Shown here piece by piece: positions 1 through 9,727 of a stretch of DNA of 64,000 nt. The notes under the pieces were generated by a model. The model worked only from the letters and a program-made list of their open reading frames with translations. It had not been told where the DNA came from and made no database searches. The stretch comes from Candidatus Synoicihabitans palmerolidicus. Lineage in GTDB: Bacteria > Verrucomicrobiota > Verrucomicrobiia > Opitutales > Opitutaceae. The DNA is taken from assembly GCA_020809425.1 (NCBI GenBank), contig JAGGDC010000001.1, positions 1 through 64,000 on the forward strand. Reading direction: 5' to 3'. Numbering within the stretch: position 1 is the first letter of the stretch; the number at the start of each line of letters is the position of its first letter. Position numbers and translations under genes: made by a program.

Positions 1-3000
1 TCAAAATGCGCGTCCACATCGCCTCGTCGCACAATGGAGCGTCAGGCAGTCGTCGTTCGGGGTCTTCGGTATTCCACCATCCGTCCAACAATCCGTAGGT
101 GAGTCCGTTCAGCACTCGTGCTGCCGTGCCCTCAACGAGCACCAACGCTCCGCCTGGTCGCAGCAATCGCTTGGTCATCTGCATCGAGCGATGCAACGAA
201 TGAACCGTGTGATAAACATTGGCCCCGATCACCACATCGTAACCGCCCAGCGCGAAACCTTGCGCCACCGGATCCTTCTCGATGTTCAACACGGCGAAAC
301 GCATGAACGGAAACCTCCCGGCAAAGCGACGTTCTCCATGGCGTCGAAATGCAATTGAGATATCCGTAAACACATACTCAACCTTCAAGCCCAAGTCCAT
401 TAGCGCCTGTGCGATCCACTGCGAGGTCGCCCCCGAGCCCGCTCCTACTTCAAGCATGCGAATTGGTTCCGTCCCGCCGCGCTCCGCCGCGAGATCTTCC
501 ACCAGCTGCCGAATCGTCTCCGCTGCGACCCGGTTGTAGAAATCCATTATCAGATTGCCCTCGTAAATCTTCGAAATGAATTCCACCGAGCCCTGCGGAA
601 ACATCAAATCTGTGGCTCGCGTCGCCCCCGCTATCACGTCCGGTATGGCCGCCGCACAAGTCCACACGAACCGTCCACTCGCCTCGAAATTCGGTCGGCG
701 TTTTACGAAACGCGCCTGCGCTGCGGGCCTATCCGCGAGGGTGGCTATCACCTCAGCATCACTCAGTCGCGACGTGGCGCGCACCCGCCCCCCCACCTCT
801 TCGACCAATCCACCTTCACTCAGGTAACGCACCAGCGAATCCGCCAAGCGGTGAAACTTGGGCCATGCCTTCAATCGATCATGCAACTCGGCGCGGGTTA
901 CACTTGAGCCCGGCTTGCTCCACACACCGCGCGCTTGCAACTGGCCCAGTAAAACCAAGCGCCCGATATCCTCCAACTCAGCCAAGGCGGCGCACTCTTC
1001 TTCTACCCGCGCATGCTCCAAACCCAAGGTGACCGGGTCAATCTCGGCCACCCGAGCCACGACGCTGCCCAACGCTGATGAGGGCAGCAAGGATTTGGTC
1101 GGCGGGCGCACCGCGTAACCGTGCCAGGTCACCAGGACCTTCCCGGCCGGATCAGTAGCAACAATATCCCACGTGTCATCCGTACCACACTGCACGCGCA
1201 CCAACATGCGATTCGTCAACGGAGCGAGAAACCGAACGCGTTCCACCGCAAAGGGCAGGCCCGCTGTAGCACCTGACTTGATACGCACCAACGCGGCCGT
1301 CTGCAACATGCCATCGAGCAGTCCTCCGTGCCATCGCAGGTCACCACGGAGGTGAATATCGTCATTCGCCACCAACTCCGCCACGCTTTTCCCGTCCCCC
1401 CAAGACAGTCGATCCACGGTCCGAAAATGTGAACCATAGTCAACGCCCTGCTTCGCGAAAAATTCGTAGACGTCCCGAGTCCCCCAATTCTCGGTTAAGC
1501 CGGATAGATCCTCCCTTTCCCACCGATCCTCACCCTGCCGAGCGAACAATTTTCCCGCGACATGCTTGGTCGGTCGCACGAGATCGCCACTTTCGACCAC
1601 GAAGTGAAATCCTCCCGAATCAGCATTAAGCACAACACGTAACTCGCCTCCCAAGAATGGGCGTAGCCATGTGACATCCTGAAATTCACCTGCCGAGAAA
1701 TCGCCCATCTCTGTTGTTACTGCGCGCCAAACGAAATCGAGGTAAGCCACTGCCGGCAGAATCGCCCTGCCACCGACTACGTGCTGGGCGAGAATTGGGT
1801 CCGTCTTTGTCACTTCCCATCGAGCCGGAACCGCCAATCCCTTCAGTTTCGTGGGCGGTCGCACCTCGAGGGACTTCGCCCAATAACTCCTTCGCTCAAA
1901 ACCGTATCCCGGTAAATGAATCCGCCTCCCACCAGCCGGTACGGGCGGGACCGAGTCACCTTCCTCCATCGTAGCAGGTCGTTCGCCAGCTGCGATCAAG
2001 GCCAATCCACTTCGCAGTTCGGCCATAGATTGAACGAAAAATGTCACCGTTTCCGTCATCTGATCACGTCCCTCGGCCAAGGTAAGGGCAACATCCGCCA
2101 ACCGGTGATTGTCATCAATCGCCGCGGCCAGCAGTTCCGCCGTGCGCACCAATGCGACAGGCGTGCGTGCGGAAAGACTGATCGGCCATCGCCTCCCCAT
2201 TGCTTCAGCGATGGCCTCCCCATTAACCGCCACATATTCCTCCAGCACCGCGTGAGCGTTGATGCCGGAAAATCCGAACGAGCTCACTCCGCCCCGTCGA
2301 GGTTGCTCATGCCCATCCGCCAAATTTATACGGGGCCAATCCGATTTTCGATCCACCAGGTGAAACGGAGTGTCCTCCAAGTTAATCCTTGGATTGGTCC
2401 TCTGCAGGTGCAGGTTGCCCGGCAACACGCCCGCGCGCAGTGCGAGCACCGTTTTGACTACGCCGGCCAACCCCGCGGCCGCCTCGAGATGACCAAGTTG
2501 ACTTTTCACGGCTCCCAGTGCGCAACGCGCCCGCTCGGAAGCTCCAGATTTGATCCACGCCGCACATAAACCGTTAACTTCGATGGGATCCCCCAGCTGG
2601 GTCCCCGTACCGTGCGCCTCAACATAGGTCACGGTATCAGGCGCAACGTCAGCCGAACGAAGCGCTGCCGTGATCACGTCCCGTTGCGCCTCAGGATTGG
2701 GGGCCGTGAGTCCAGCCGCCCGGCCGCCGTGATTTTCGGCGGTGCCCAGCACCAAGGCATATATGGGATCTCCGGCCGCCTCTGCCGCCTGGAGCGGTTT
2801 AAGCATCATCGCGATCACGCCCTCCCCCCGGACGTATCCATCCGCCGCTGCGTCGAATGCTCGACAACGACCGGTGGGGCTGATCATGCCCGTCTTGGCT
2901 GCCTCGCGAGTGGTGATCGGATCGAGAACCAAATTCACGCCGCCTACGATAGCTTGATCACACTCGCCCGAACGCAGTGAGGTGACGGCCCGATGCAGGG

Positions 3001-4192
3001 CCACGAGCGATCCCGAACAGGCCGTATCAATCGTGCTGCACGGCCCCCTCAGATCGAAGAAATAGGATACTCGTCCTGCGATGAGCGACGTGGCTGCACC
3101 TAGCAATCGTTGCGCTCCGGCATCGACGACCGGGGAAGACTCTCCCCTCGCGTACTCCGAACCACCGACGACTCCAACAAACACCCCCGTGCGCGTTCCC
3201 GCCAACTTTGCAGGATTCACTCCCGCGTTTTCGACCGCTCGCCATACCGCCTCGAGGAACAGCCGTTGCCGGGGATCCATCACGGTCGCCTCTCGTCGGG
3301 ACAAGCCAAAAAACGGAGCGTCAAACTTATCAACGTCACCGATGAAGCCACCATCGCCAGTCGGATTTTCGCTTGTCGAGAGAACCATCCGCTCCGCCGG
3401 CATCGTCCCGACACCATCGATCCCTTCGACCAAATTGTGCCAAAACGTGCGCAAGTCATCTGCCCCCGGCAACCGCGCCTCGATCCCGACGATTGCCACC
3501 GATCCTGCCGATGGGCGCGGGGCTCTCCGGACCGGCTGTGGCGCGCCCCCGTTGGTCGGCCTCGCCGCCGTCTTTATCCCCATCGTGGCTAAGAATCGAG
3601 CCACCCCTCGCAGGGATTTTAGTTCAAAAAATTTGGCCTCCTCCATGGACACCCCAAAGACCCGCGCGATACGCACGCTGAGGGCTGCCAAACGAATGGA
3701 ATCCAAACCGATTTCCCCAATCGATCGTGCCGCGTCCTCCTTTTTCAATTTGGCCTGCACCACAGATCCTGCGACGTCCAGCAACGCAGTCTCGAGCTCC
3801 TCCAAATCGACAACGGGAGCAGCTGGCATTTCCTCCGCTCCGAAATTCTGCAGGGCGTCCGCAATCGACATGACCTGAAGTCGCTTCCGATCTATCTTGC
3901 CATTCAAGGTGAGTGGCAGCGTTTGCACGCGCTCCACTCTCGCCGGGTACATGTAGTCAGGCAGTGAACGAGCCAACGCCGCTCTCAAGTCACCCATGGT
4001 TACGTCCCCGCCACTTGTGGCGGCCATCCAATATGCCACCAGCATCACATGCCCCGAATCATCGGAATGGGACACCACCGCTGAAGCCACAACTCCGGTC
4101 ACCGCATTCAGGCATGCTTCAACCTCTCCGGGCTCCACCCGGAAACCCCTGATTTTCACCTGTGCGTCGGCGCGCCCAACAAATTCATACAT
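1..4192 (-). CDS. Hybrid NRPS/PKS, C-terminal part (A C-term, PCP, KS, DH, MT), runs off left edge
   Basis: This is one open frame of about 1397 codons with no stop before the window edge. In order it encodes the end of an adenylation domain (YEFVGRADAQVKIRGF, near 4192-3900), a carrier domain with the phosphopantetheine serine in GLDSIRLA (near 3700), a ketosynthase (about 3530-2290) with TACSGS, HGTGT and the KSQLGH motif, a post-KS linker ending in LPGYGFERRSYW, a dehydratase with HVVGGRAILP (near 1780), and a methyltransferase with LEVGAGSGAT (near 440). I checked that the KS, DH and MT motifs share one codon phase. There is no acyltransferase between KS and DH, as in trans-AT assembly lines. 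The gene would extend an amino-acid-primed chain, dehydrate it and methylate it. It is separated from the upstream ACP-A segment by a frame break at 4185-4192. Confidence 0.88.
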   Translation of the reverse strand, partial: MYEFVGRADAQVKIRGFRVEPGEVEACLNAVTGVVASAVVSHSDDSGHVMLVAYWMAATSGGDVTMGDLRAALARSLPDYMYPARVERVQTLPLTLNGKIDRKRLQVMSIADALQNFGAEEMPAAPVVDLEELETALLDVAGSVVQAKLKKEDAARSIGEIGLDSIRLAALSVRIARVFGVSMEEAKFFELKSLRGVARFLATMGIKTAARPTNGGAPQPVRRAPRPSAGSVAIVGIEARLPGADDLRTFWHNLVEGIDGVGTMPAERMVLSTSENPTGDGGFIGDVDKFDAPFFGLSRREATVMDPRQRLFLEAVWRAVENAGVNPAKLAGTRTGVFVGVVGGSEYARGESSPVVDAGAQRLLGAATSLIAGRVSYFFDLRGPCSTIDTACSGSLVALHRAVTSLRSGECDQAIVGGVNLVLDPITTREAAKTGMISPTGRCRAFDAAADGYVRGEGVIAMMLKPLQAAEAAGDPIYALVLGTAENHGGRAAGLTAPNPEAQRDVITAALRSADVAPDTVTYVEAHGTGTQLGDPIEVNGLCAAWIKSGASERARCALGAVKSQLGHLEAAAGLAGVVKTVLALRAGVLPGNLHLQRTNPRINLEDTPFHLVDRKSDWPRINLADGHEQPRRGGVSSFGFSGINAHAVLEEYVAVNGEAIAEAMGRRWPISLSARTPVALVRTAELLAAAIDDNHRLADVALTLAEGRDQMTETVTFFVQSMAELRSGLALIAAGERPATMEEGDSVPPVPAGGRRIHLPGYGFERRSYWAKSLEVRPPTKLKGLAVPARWEVTKTDPILAQHVVGGRAILPAVAYLDFVWRAVTTEMGDFSAGEFQDVTWLRPFLGGELRVVLNADSGGFHFVVESGDLVRPTKHVAGKLFARQGEDRWEREDLSGLTENWGTRDVYEFFAKQGVDYGSHFRTVDRLSWGDGKSVAELVANDDIHLRGDLRWHGGLLDGMLQTAALVRIKSGATAGLPFAVERVRFLAPLTNRMLVRVQCGTDDTWDIVATDPAGKVLVTWHGYAVRPPTKSLLPSSALGSVVARVAEIDPVTLGLEHARVEEECAALAELEDIGRLVLLGQLQARGVWSKPGSSVTRAELHDRLKAWPKFHRLADSLVRYLSEGGLVEEVGGRVRATSRLSDAEVIATLADRPAAQARFVKRRPNFEASGRFVWTCAAAIPDVIAGATRATDLMFPQGSVEFISKIYEGNLIMDFYNRVAAETIRQLVEDLAAERGGTEPIRMLEVGAGSGATSQWIAQALMDLGLKVEYVFTDISIAFRRHGERRFAGRFPFMRFAVLNIEKDPVAQGFALGGYDVVIGANVYHTVHSLHRSMQMTKRLLRPGGALVLVEGTAARVLNGLTYGLLDGWWNTEDPERRLPDAPLCDEAMWTRIL

Positions 4193-5126
4193 GGCGCACT
4201 AAATCCCCGGTTCGATACAGTTTACCTGTCGTTACATCAGGCAGGCGCACAAAGCGTTCCTGAGTGAATTCTTGATTGCCGTGATAACCCAGCGCGACGC
4301 CATCACCCCCGATAAATAACTCGCCTACCTCGCCCCGTGCCACCGGCTGGAACTGCTCATCCAACACGTGGAACTCGGTATTACCAACGGGTTCACCCAA
4401 GCGAATTGGTTCCCCCTGCCGCACTTGGTCAACCGACGACCATACGGTCGTCTCCGTCGGTCCATACATGTTCCACAACGAACCCACTCGCTCAAGCAAC
4501 GGCACTGCTAGATCAGTCGTCCACGCCTCTCCTCCACATAAGGCCTTCACTTGCGGAATCGGTCCCAGTTCCGCCGCCAACAACATTTTCCAAGTGGCTG
4601 GCGTCGCCTGCACCAGAGTCACTTCTCCCCCCTCCAACTTTTCGCGCAATCGTCGACCACTCTTCACGACCTCCTCGGAAACGATTTCAACCGAAGCCCC
4701 GACGACTAGCGGTAAAAACAATTCAAGCACCGCGATATCGAAACAGATGGTGGTCAAAGCCAACACCCGATCAGTCACCACGCATCCCGGTCGCTCACGC
4801 ATGCTATGTAAAAAATGGACCACATTACGATGCGACACTCGCACCCCTTTGGGTCGCCCGGTCGAACCAGAGGTAAAAATCACATAAGCCGCCCGAGAAG
4901 GTGGGACCGTCACGTTCGGCGCATCCTCCGACTCCTCCGCCAGGAATTCCTTCTCCCTATCAACATCGATCACCCGAGTGAGTTCCACCGCCAAAATTGA
5001 ATCCAATCCAAGTTCGAAAAACTTCGCGGCCCACCCAACTCGCTCTACCGGGACCATCAAAACCTCCGCCACCCAAGCACGCACGCGCTCGCGCAGTGAG
5101 TGACAGGGATAGTTGTTTGGCGGCAT
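4185..5126 (-). CDS. Hybrid NRPS/PKS, N-terminal part (carrier domain and shortened adenylation domain)
   Basis: The reading frame contains a carrier domain with FFELGLDSILAVELTR. Within about 15 residues it enters an adenylation domain just before the core motif AYVIFTSGSTGRPKGV. Later A motifs follow: NMYGPTETTVWSS, GEPVGNTEFHVLD and KLYRTGDL. The first A-domain motifs (roughly the first 100-150 residues) are missing, so the domain looks internally deleted. The frame ends at TGA after DLVRHV. The expected continuation, YEFVGRADAQVK, is in another frame starting at 4192, so the two ORFs are one broken gene. The start is uncertain. Candidates are ATG 5126, an upstream in-frame ATG at 5273, or ATG 5148 in another frame preceded by AAAGGAAAAT, which would need one more frame correction. 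Confidence 0.8.
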   Translation of the reverse strand: MPPNNYPCHSLRERVRAWVAEVLMVPVERVGWAAKFFELGLDSILAVELTRVIDVDREKEFLAEESEDAPNVTVPPSRAAYVIFTSGSTGRPKGVRVSHRNVVHFLHSMRERPGCVVTDRVLALTTICFDIAVLELFLPLVVGASVEIVSEEVVKSGRRLREKLEGGEVTLVQATPATWKMLLAAELGPIPQVKALCGGEAWTTDLAVPLLERVGSLWNMYGPTETTVWSSVDQVRQGEPIRLGEPVGNTEFHVLDEQFQPVARGEVGELFIGGDGVALGYHGNQEFTQERFVRLPDVTTGKLYRTGDLVRHV

Positions 5127-5331
5127 CGCCACGAGTTGCTTTCGGCATGATATTTTCCTTTCTAAAGGGTCTAAACGATTCAATCCAAGGCTGAACGATG
5201 AGTCGAATATATATAGAGACTTAATAGACATGCATGAACATGGGCAAGCAATACTTGAGCCTATGTTTTTCAATGAGTCGCCTCACTAATATCGAGTGGA
5301 TTAAGTAAGCGTAATAATTAAAATCGGGACA
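5127..5331 (-). promoter_or_regulatory. AT-rich upstream region of the NRPS/PKS gene
   Basis: This short AT-rich stretch separates the synthase gene from the IS630 remnant. On the minus strand it includes TATATAT-like hexamers near 5205-5215 and a purine-rich AAAGGAAAAT near 5150-5160 just before ATG 5148. It is the only place visible for the synthase promoter. No operator is recognisable. Confidence 0.3.
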
Positions 5332-5682
5332 ATGGGACGCCCACCAACACCACCGACACCAATCAGCATGCGCCCGGAAGAACGCGACCAGCTTGAAGAG
5401 ATGATTCGGCAGCCAAAAGCGCAGGCGCGATATGTGGAGAGAGCTCGTATCGTGCTCTGGGCGGCGGAAGGGCAAAGTAACAAGCAGATTGCGCAGCGGC
5501 TCGGGACGCGGGAGGCGCGGGTGAGCCGGTGGCGCACGCGCTTCGAGCGGGAAGGACTGGAGGGGTTGCACGACGCGCCCCGATTGGGCCGCCCGCCGCG
5601 CAAAGGGGGCGAGGACTTACAAGCCCGGGTGCTGGCCCAACTTGACGAACCCCGAACCCGCGCCGGAGGATTTGCCCGCTGA
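5332..5682 (+). pseudogene. IS630-family transposase, N-terminal helix-turn-helix fragment
   Basis: The 116-residue product matches the N-terminal DNA-binding part of IS630-type transposases: ERARIVLWAAEGQSNKQIAQRL, then WRTRFEREGLEGLHDAPRLGRPP. The catalytic DDE domain is absent because the frame runs into the left end of the IS3 element at about 5692. It is related to, but clearly different from, the IS630 copy at 26.2 kb, so it represents a second IS630 lineage. The sequence right of the IS3 element (7033 on) does not continue this gene, so this is not a simple insertion into an intact copy. Confidence 0.75.
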
Positions 5683-5691
5683 AACGGAGAG

Positions 5692-7032
5692 TGAGGTGGA
5701 CCCCGTCGGTTGGACAGGTCGGGCGGATTTATAGTTATGGTTTCTGGTTTTTCTGACCAAGCATAAAAGATAATGGAGGGGAGCAGGGGAGGAAGCGTGG
5801 CTTCCTCCCCGCTCGGATAGCCGCCGTCAGGCGGCGGCTTGGTCGAGTTGTGCGTGGTAGACCTCGGATGGTGTTTGGCGGCCGTGGGCGGAGTGCGGTC
5901 GTCGGTCGTTGTAGAACAGCAAGTAGGTCTCCAAGTTGGCATGGGCCTCGACCATCGTCTCATAGCGTTTCAGATAGACTTTCTCGTATTTGACGCTGCG
6001 CCACAGGCGTTCGACCAAGACATTGTCCAAGCACCGTCCTTTGCCGTCCATCGACAGTCGCACGCCGGCGGCCAACAATGGCTGGGTGAACTCGGCGCTG
6101 GTAAACTGGCAGCCTTGGTCGGTGTTGAAAATCTCCGGCTTGCCGTAAATCGCCTTCGCGCGCTGCACCGCACGCAAAACGACGCATCGAGCGTGTTGGA
6201 CAGTGCCCATGCGAGCACCATCCGCGAGTGCCAGTCGATCACCGCACACAGGTAAACGAAGCCACCGCACGCCGGGATGTAGGTGATATCTGTTGCCCAC
6301 CCTTGATTCGACCTTTCAACCTTCAGCGTTCGCAGCAGATACGGGTAGATCTGAGGAGAGGCCGCTTTCTTCGACAGACTCGGTTTTGGATAGATCGCCG
6401 TGAGTCCCATTAATCCCATTAATCGCATCAATCGTCGCACCCGTTTACGGTTCACCACGTGTCCTTCGCGTTGCAACCAACGGGTCATTTGGCGGCTACC
6501 AAAGAACGGTGACTCGAGGTAGATCTCGTCGATCTGTTTCATCAACGCCAGGTCCGCTTCCTTCGGTGGCTTCGGGTGGTGGTAGTAGGTTGAGCGTGGC
6601 AGCTCCAACAGTTCGCACTGCCGGGCCACACTCAGCTTCGGATGCTCGGTTTCGATCATGCTGCGGCGCTCCTTACTCTCCAAATGGGCCAACTTTTTTT
6701 TGAGCCCCTCGAGCTCCATCTGCAGCTGCCCGATCCGCGCATACAGTTCCTTTTCTTTCTTTGCGATTCCGCTCGATCTCGTCGCGCACCTGCGCCGAGG
6801 GCTTCGCGAAGACCTCCGGCAACCGCTCGGACACCTCCTTCTTCCACTGACTCACTTGCACCGGATGCACCTCGTGACGCTGCGCGATTACGTGGATCGG
6901 CTCGATTCCCTTGAGGGCTTCGAGCCCTACTTTCGCTGTGAACTCGACACTGAAGGCACGTCGTTGCTTCGACATATTGGACTCCTTTGGGATTTAATCA
7001 TCCCTCCTGTCCAACTTCATGGGTCCACCTCA
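5692..7032 (-). mobile_element. IS3-family element, copy 1
   Basis: The ends form imperfect inverted repeats. TGAGGTGGACCC begins at 5692 and its complement GGGTCCACCTCA ends at 7032, with a second shared block GTTGGACAG further in. The element is about 1341 bp and contains orfA/orfB of an IS3-type transposase on the minus strand. A near-identical copy lies at 56047-57374. No short target duplication is obvious beside the ends. Confidence 0.88.
5827..6975 (-). pseudogene. IS3 transposase (orfA plus orfB), frameshifted
   Basis: OrfA (6975 down) starts MSKQRRAFSVEFTAKVGLEA and carries the helix-turn-helix. A few extra bases in the T/C-rich tract near 6755 break it relative to copy 2. OrfB carries the integrase core, with ATDITYIPACGG (first Asp), NTDQGCQFTSAEF (second Asp) and DNVLVERLWRSVKYE (Glu), ending PSEVYHAQLDQAAA. 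A second break at about 6178 separates the first catalytic Asp from the other two. Exactly the same break exists in copy 2. A 9-bp duplication of CCCATTAAT near 6405 adds three residues (LMGLMG). Copy 1 cannot encode a continuous transposase. Confidence 0.85.
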
Positions 7033-7389
7033 CTTGCCATTTTGCGGGCCGTGATTTCACAACTTACTTACACTACAAGCTACCCCGACAAATCACGAGA
7101 GGGGCACGCCGTACCCATAAAACAAGAAAAGAAGATAATTTGTGAAAAAATTGAGCCGGCGCCTACTCCCTTCAATTACTTCCTCACAAGTCTTCATTGA
7201 CCAAAGGCCCATGGGAAAATAATTTTCTTCCTCACCGAATCATCACGCGAACCCTACGGAAGGTGTAGTAAACTGTGACTAGTCATTTAACAGGTCCCAT
7301 ACCCCACTATTATTACTATTTATTCACCCCCAAAGGGGTGTAGGGAAATAGACCGGGCCAGCGGGAGGGAGAAAGGGTGCTCGGCCCAG
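7033..7389. other. Non-coding AT-rich gap
   Basis: About 350 bases right of the IS3 end show no convincing reading frame. The stretch is much more AT-rich than its surroundings and holds several poly-A tracts. I see no terminator, tRNA or recognisable repeat. It is probably decayed sequence between two mobile-element remnants. Confidence 0.4.
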
Positions 7390-7570
7390 GCGACCGAGGT
7401 AGAACCTTTCGATTGGCCAACGTTGGCGATAAGTCTCGGCGAGTACCGTGGCCGGCGCATCCCACAGATTAGTCCAACATGCCATGCGTCGTTGGTGCTC
7501 TTGATCGTAGAGGCTGACCCCACTTGGAGCTTCCCCTGCCCGCTCAATCGCGACAGTGATTTCTTCGACC
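7390..7570 (-). pseudogene. DDE transposase C-terminal fragment
   Basis: Read on the minus strand, the segment encodes GVSLYDQEHQRRMACW followed by ATVLAETYRQRWPIERFYLG. The YRQRWPIE motif is typical of the region around the catalytic glutamate in IS4/IS1380/IS1634-like DDE transposases. Neither the beginning nor the end of the protein is present, and flanking frames do not continue it. It is a remnant only, and the family cannot be fixed from this length. Confidence 0.55.
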
Positions 7571-7571
7571 C

Positions 7572-8433
7572 ATGAAGCGCTTCCCTGCCATTCTGGCCGT
7601 TTCGCTGGTCGCCAACCTGCTGCTGGCCGCCGCTTGGTTATCCGCCCCTCGTCCCACCCCATCCGCTCCACCCGCCCCGGCCACACCGTCGGTCGCGTCA
7701 CCCCGCGTGTCCCCGGTCGCTCCCGTCCCGGAGTCGGCGAGCAATCCGGTGCTCGCGTGGTCCGACTGGCTCACCACCCAAGCCTCCGGTCGCTCCACCG
7801 CCGAGATCGTGGCCGGTCTGCGGGCCGCCGGTTGTCCGCTGCCCATGCGGCGCGCCATCGTCGCCGATCTGGTGGATCAGGAGTTTGCTGAACGCCGAGC
7901 CGCCATCCGCGCCTCCCACCCGCCACGGCGATACTGGGAACTCGGATTCCGCAAAGATGCCGTTCCGATGAACGCTCGCCACGACTTGGTCATCCTGGAT
8001 ATCGAAGCGCATGCGCGTCGCCGTGCACTCCTCGGAGAGATGCGCAGCTCCCGCTCCCTCCAAAACCGTCTGCGCGATTTTGCCCCCACCGAATCCGAAT
8101 ATCGCACGCTTTACCCCTTGTTTACCGCCGCTGCCAAGGCCTCGCGTGAATATTAGGCCACCACCACGGCGACTCGCTTCATTCGGCGCGCCGGCGGAAG
8201 CCGCTCCCGTCATGGCCCGCTTGCAGATCGACACACAGGCCGCCGTGCGCGACCTCGCCCACAACCCGCAACTCGACGAGGTCGGCCGCGCCCGCGCGCT
8301 TGCCGCACTCCAGCAAAACGCACGTGAGCGCCTGGCCTCAACGCTGACCCCCGAACAGCTCGAACGCTACGAACGCGCCTTGGGCCTTTGGATCCCGCGT
8401 CTCACCACCCCGCCGCCGCTCCCCCGCAACTGA
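7572..8433 (+). CDS. Secreted or membrane-anchored protein of unknown function, paralog A (frameshifted)
   Basis: The product starts MKRFPAILAVSLVANLLLAAAW, a signal peptide or single membrane anchor, followed by a Pro/Ala-rich linker and a helical domain. A recognisable element is FAPTESEYRTLYPLFTAA. The frame ends at 8156, but the next frame carries a natural continuation (RLQIDTQAAVRDLAHNPQL, then LTPEQLERYERALGLW) to 8433, so one indel near 8150 splits one gene. The adjacent downstream gene encodes a protein with the same layout and the same F-PTESE motif. The function is unknown. I expect a periplasmic helical protein. Confidence 0.65.
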
Positions 8434-8450
8434 AGCCCCGCCTCGCCTCG

Positions 8451-9542
8451 ATGAAACCGTTTCGCCTCCTGCTTATCCAGTCGCTGCTCGGCAATGTGTG
8501 GCTCGCCGCCCGGGTAAGCACTCACGTTCGCGCCCAACCCGAAACGCCCGCCCCCAACCTCGCCGTCGAACGCATTGAAACGACTCCCCTCGCCGCACCC
8601 GCCCCAGTGCCGGAACGCACCTTCCGCGCAACTGCTCAGGATCTCCGCGCGGCCGGATTGAGCCCCGCTTTGGTGGAGCGCATCCTCACCCAGATGCTCA
8701 ACGAATCCGAACCGGTTGAGAAACGCGATTATTGGCAAACATCCCCGCGCATCCCTACGAGCGATCGCCTGCGACGCGAAACCGAGCGCGAACAGGCGCC
8801 GCGTGACGCGCTCGGCGACGACCATCGCTTCGGCGCCAAACGTATCGCCTCACTCCGCAAGGCTTACGGCGACTACACCCCGGAACAGCTTGACCAGATC
8901 GACGCGCTACTCCGCGACTACAAAAAGATCGGCGTCAAAGTCCGGGCGGAGCCAACCGATGCCATGGCGCGCCGGGAAATGAATGCTTTGCTCACCACGG
9001 AGCTGGAGACCGATCTGCTCAATCTACTCGGCCCCGAGGGCTTCTTCGACTATCAGGTCCGCAACAGCCCTAACTCTCCTATCCTGCGCCACGTCATGGG
9101 TGCCTTCAGTCCCACCGAGTCGGAGTTTCGCGACGTGTTCAGGCTCTACACTGCCGCTAACCGGTTATGGCCGGAACTCGCTCCCGTCCGACACTGCGTT
9201 CCGGGATTTCATTGCCGATCCCGCCAACCAATCGGCCCTCGTCGCAACCTTGGGTGACGAACGCGCCTGGGAACTCGAATTGGTCTCCGACCCCAAACTG
9301 GCCGCCGAAGCCCGCTTTCTCAGCGCCCTCGATCTCCCTTCCTCGTCCTTGGTTGCGCTTCAGGGCTACTCCGCGCTCGCCAGGAGAGCGCGCTCGCGGC
9401 GCTCGCGCCTGCGGCCGAGGGCACGCCCTCACCGGAAAGTCTCGAGACCGCCCGCCTCACCCTCACCCAAATCGCCGCCGACCTCGACTCCTTGCTGACT
9501 CCGGAAATTGCGGCCCGCTATCGCGAGACGCACGGCTATTGA
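8451..9542 (+). CDS. Secreted or membrane-anchored protein of unknown function, paralog B (frameshifted)
   Basis: The start at 8451 gives MKPFRLLLIQSLLGNVWLAA, an N-terminal hydrophobic segment 18 bp after paralog A. The mature part contains RATAQDLRAAGLSPALVERI, then YTPEQLDQIDALLRDYK, then FSPTESEFRDVFRLYTAAN, which parallels FAPTESEYRTLYPLFTAA of paralog A. The first frame stops at 9257. The continuation FRDFIADPANQSALVATLGD is in another frame, and a further shift is needed to reach ESLETARLTLTQIAADLDSL and the end RYRETHGY at 9542. At least two indels therefore interrupt it. The pair is probably co-transcribed. Their function is unknown. Confidence 0.62.
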
Positions 9543-9727
9543 CTGAAGATACCGGAGCCGGTCGAAATACCGCTGCCCCCGAATTAGGGGAGTCTTTCGA
9601 AAGAAAGGAGGTGCCCACGGGCGCCACTCTTCCTCACTCGACGTGGTTTCAAAACGAAAGCAACGCAGGGTAAAAACAAAGGCACCAAAGCCCCTCCGCC
9701 GCGGCTCCACGGAGTCAGGACCTTCAA

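Noticed and set aside
1216..1700. Separate short minus-strand genes inside the polyketide synthase region
   Set aside because: They are out-of-phase frames within the continuous KS-DH-MT coding sequence.
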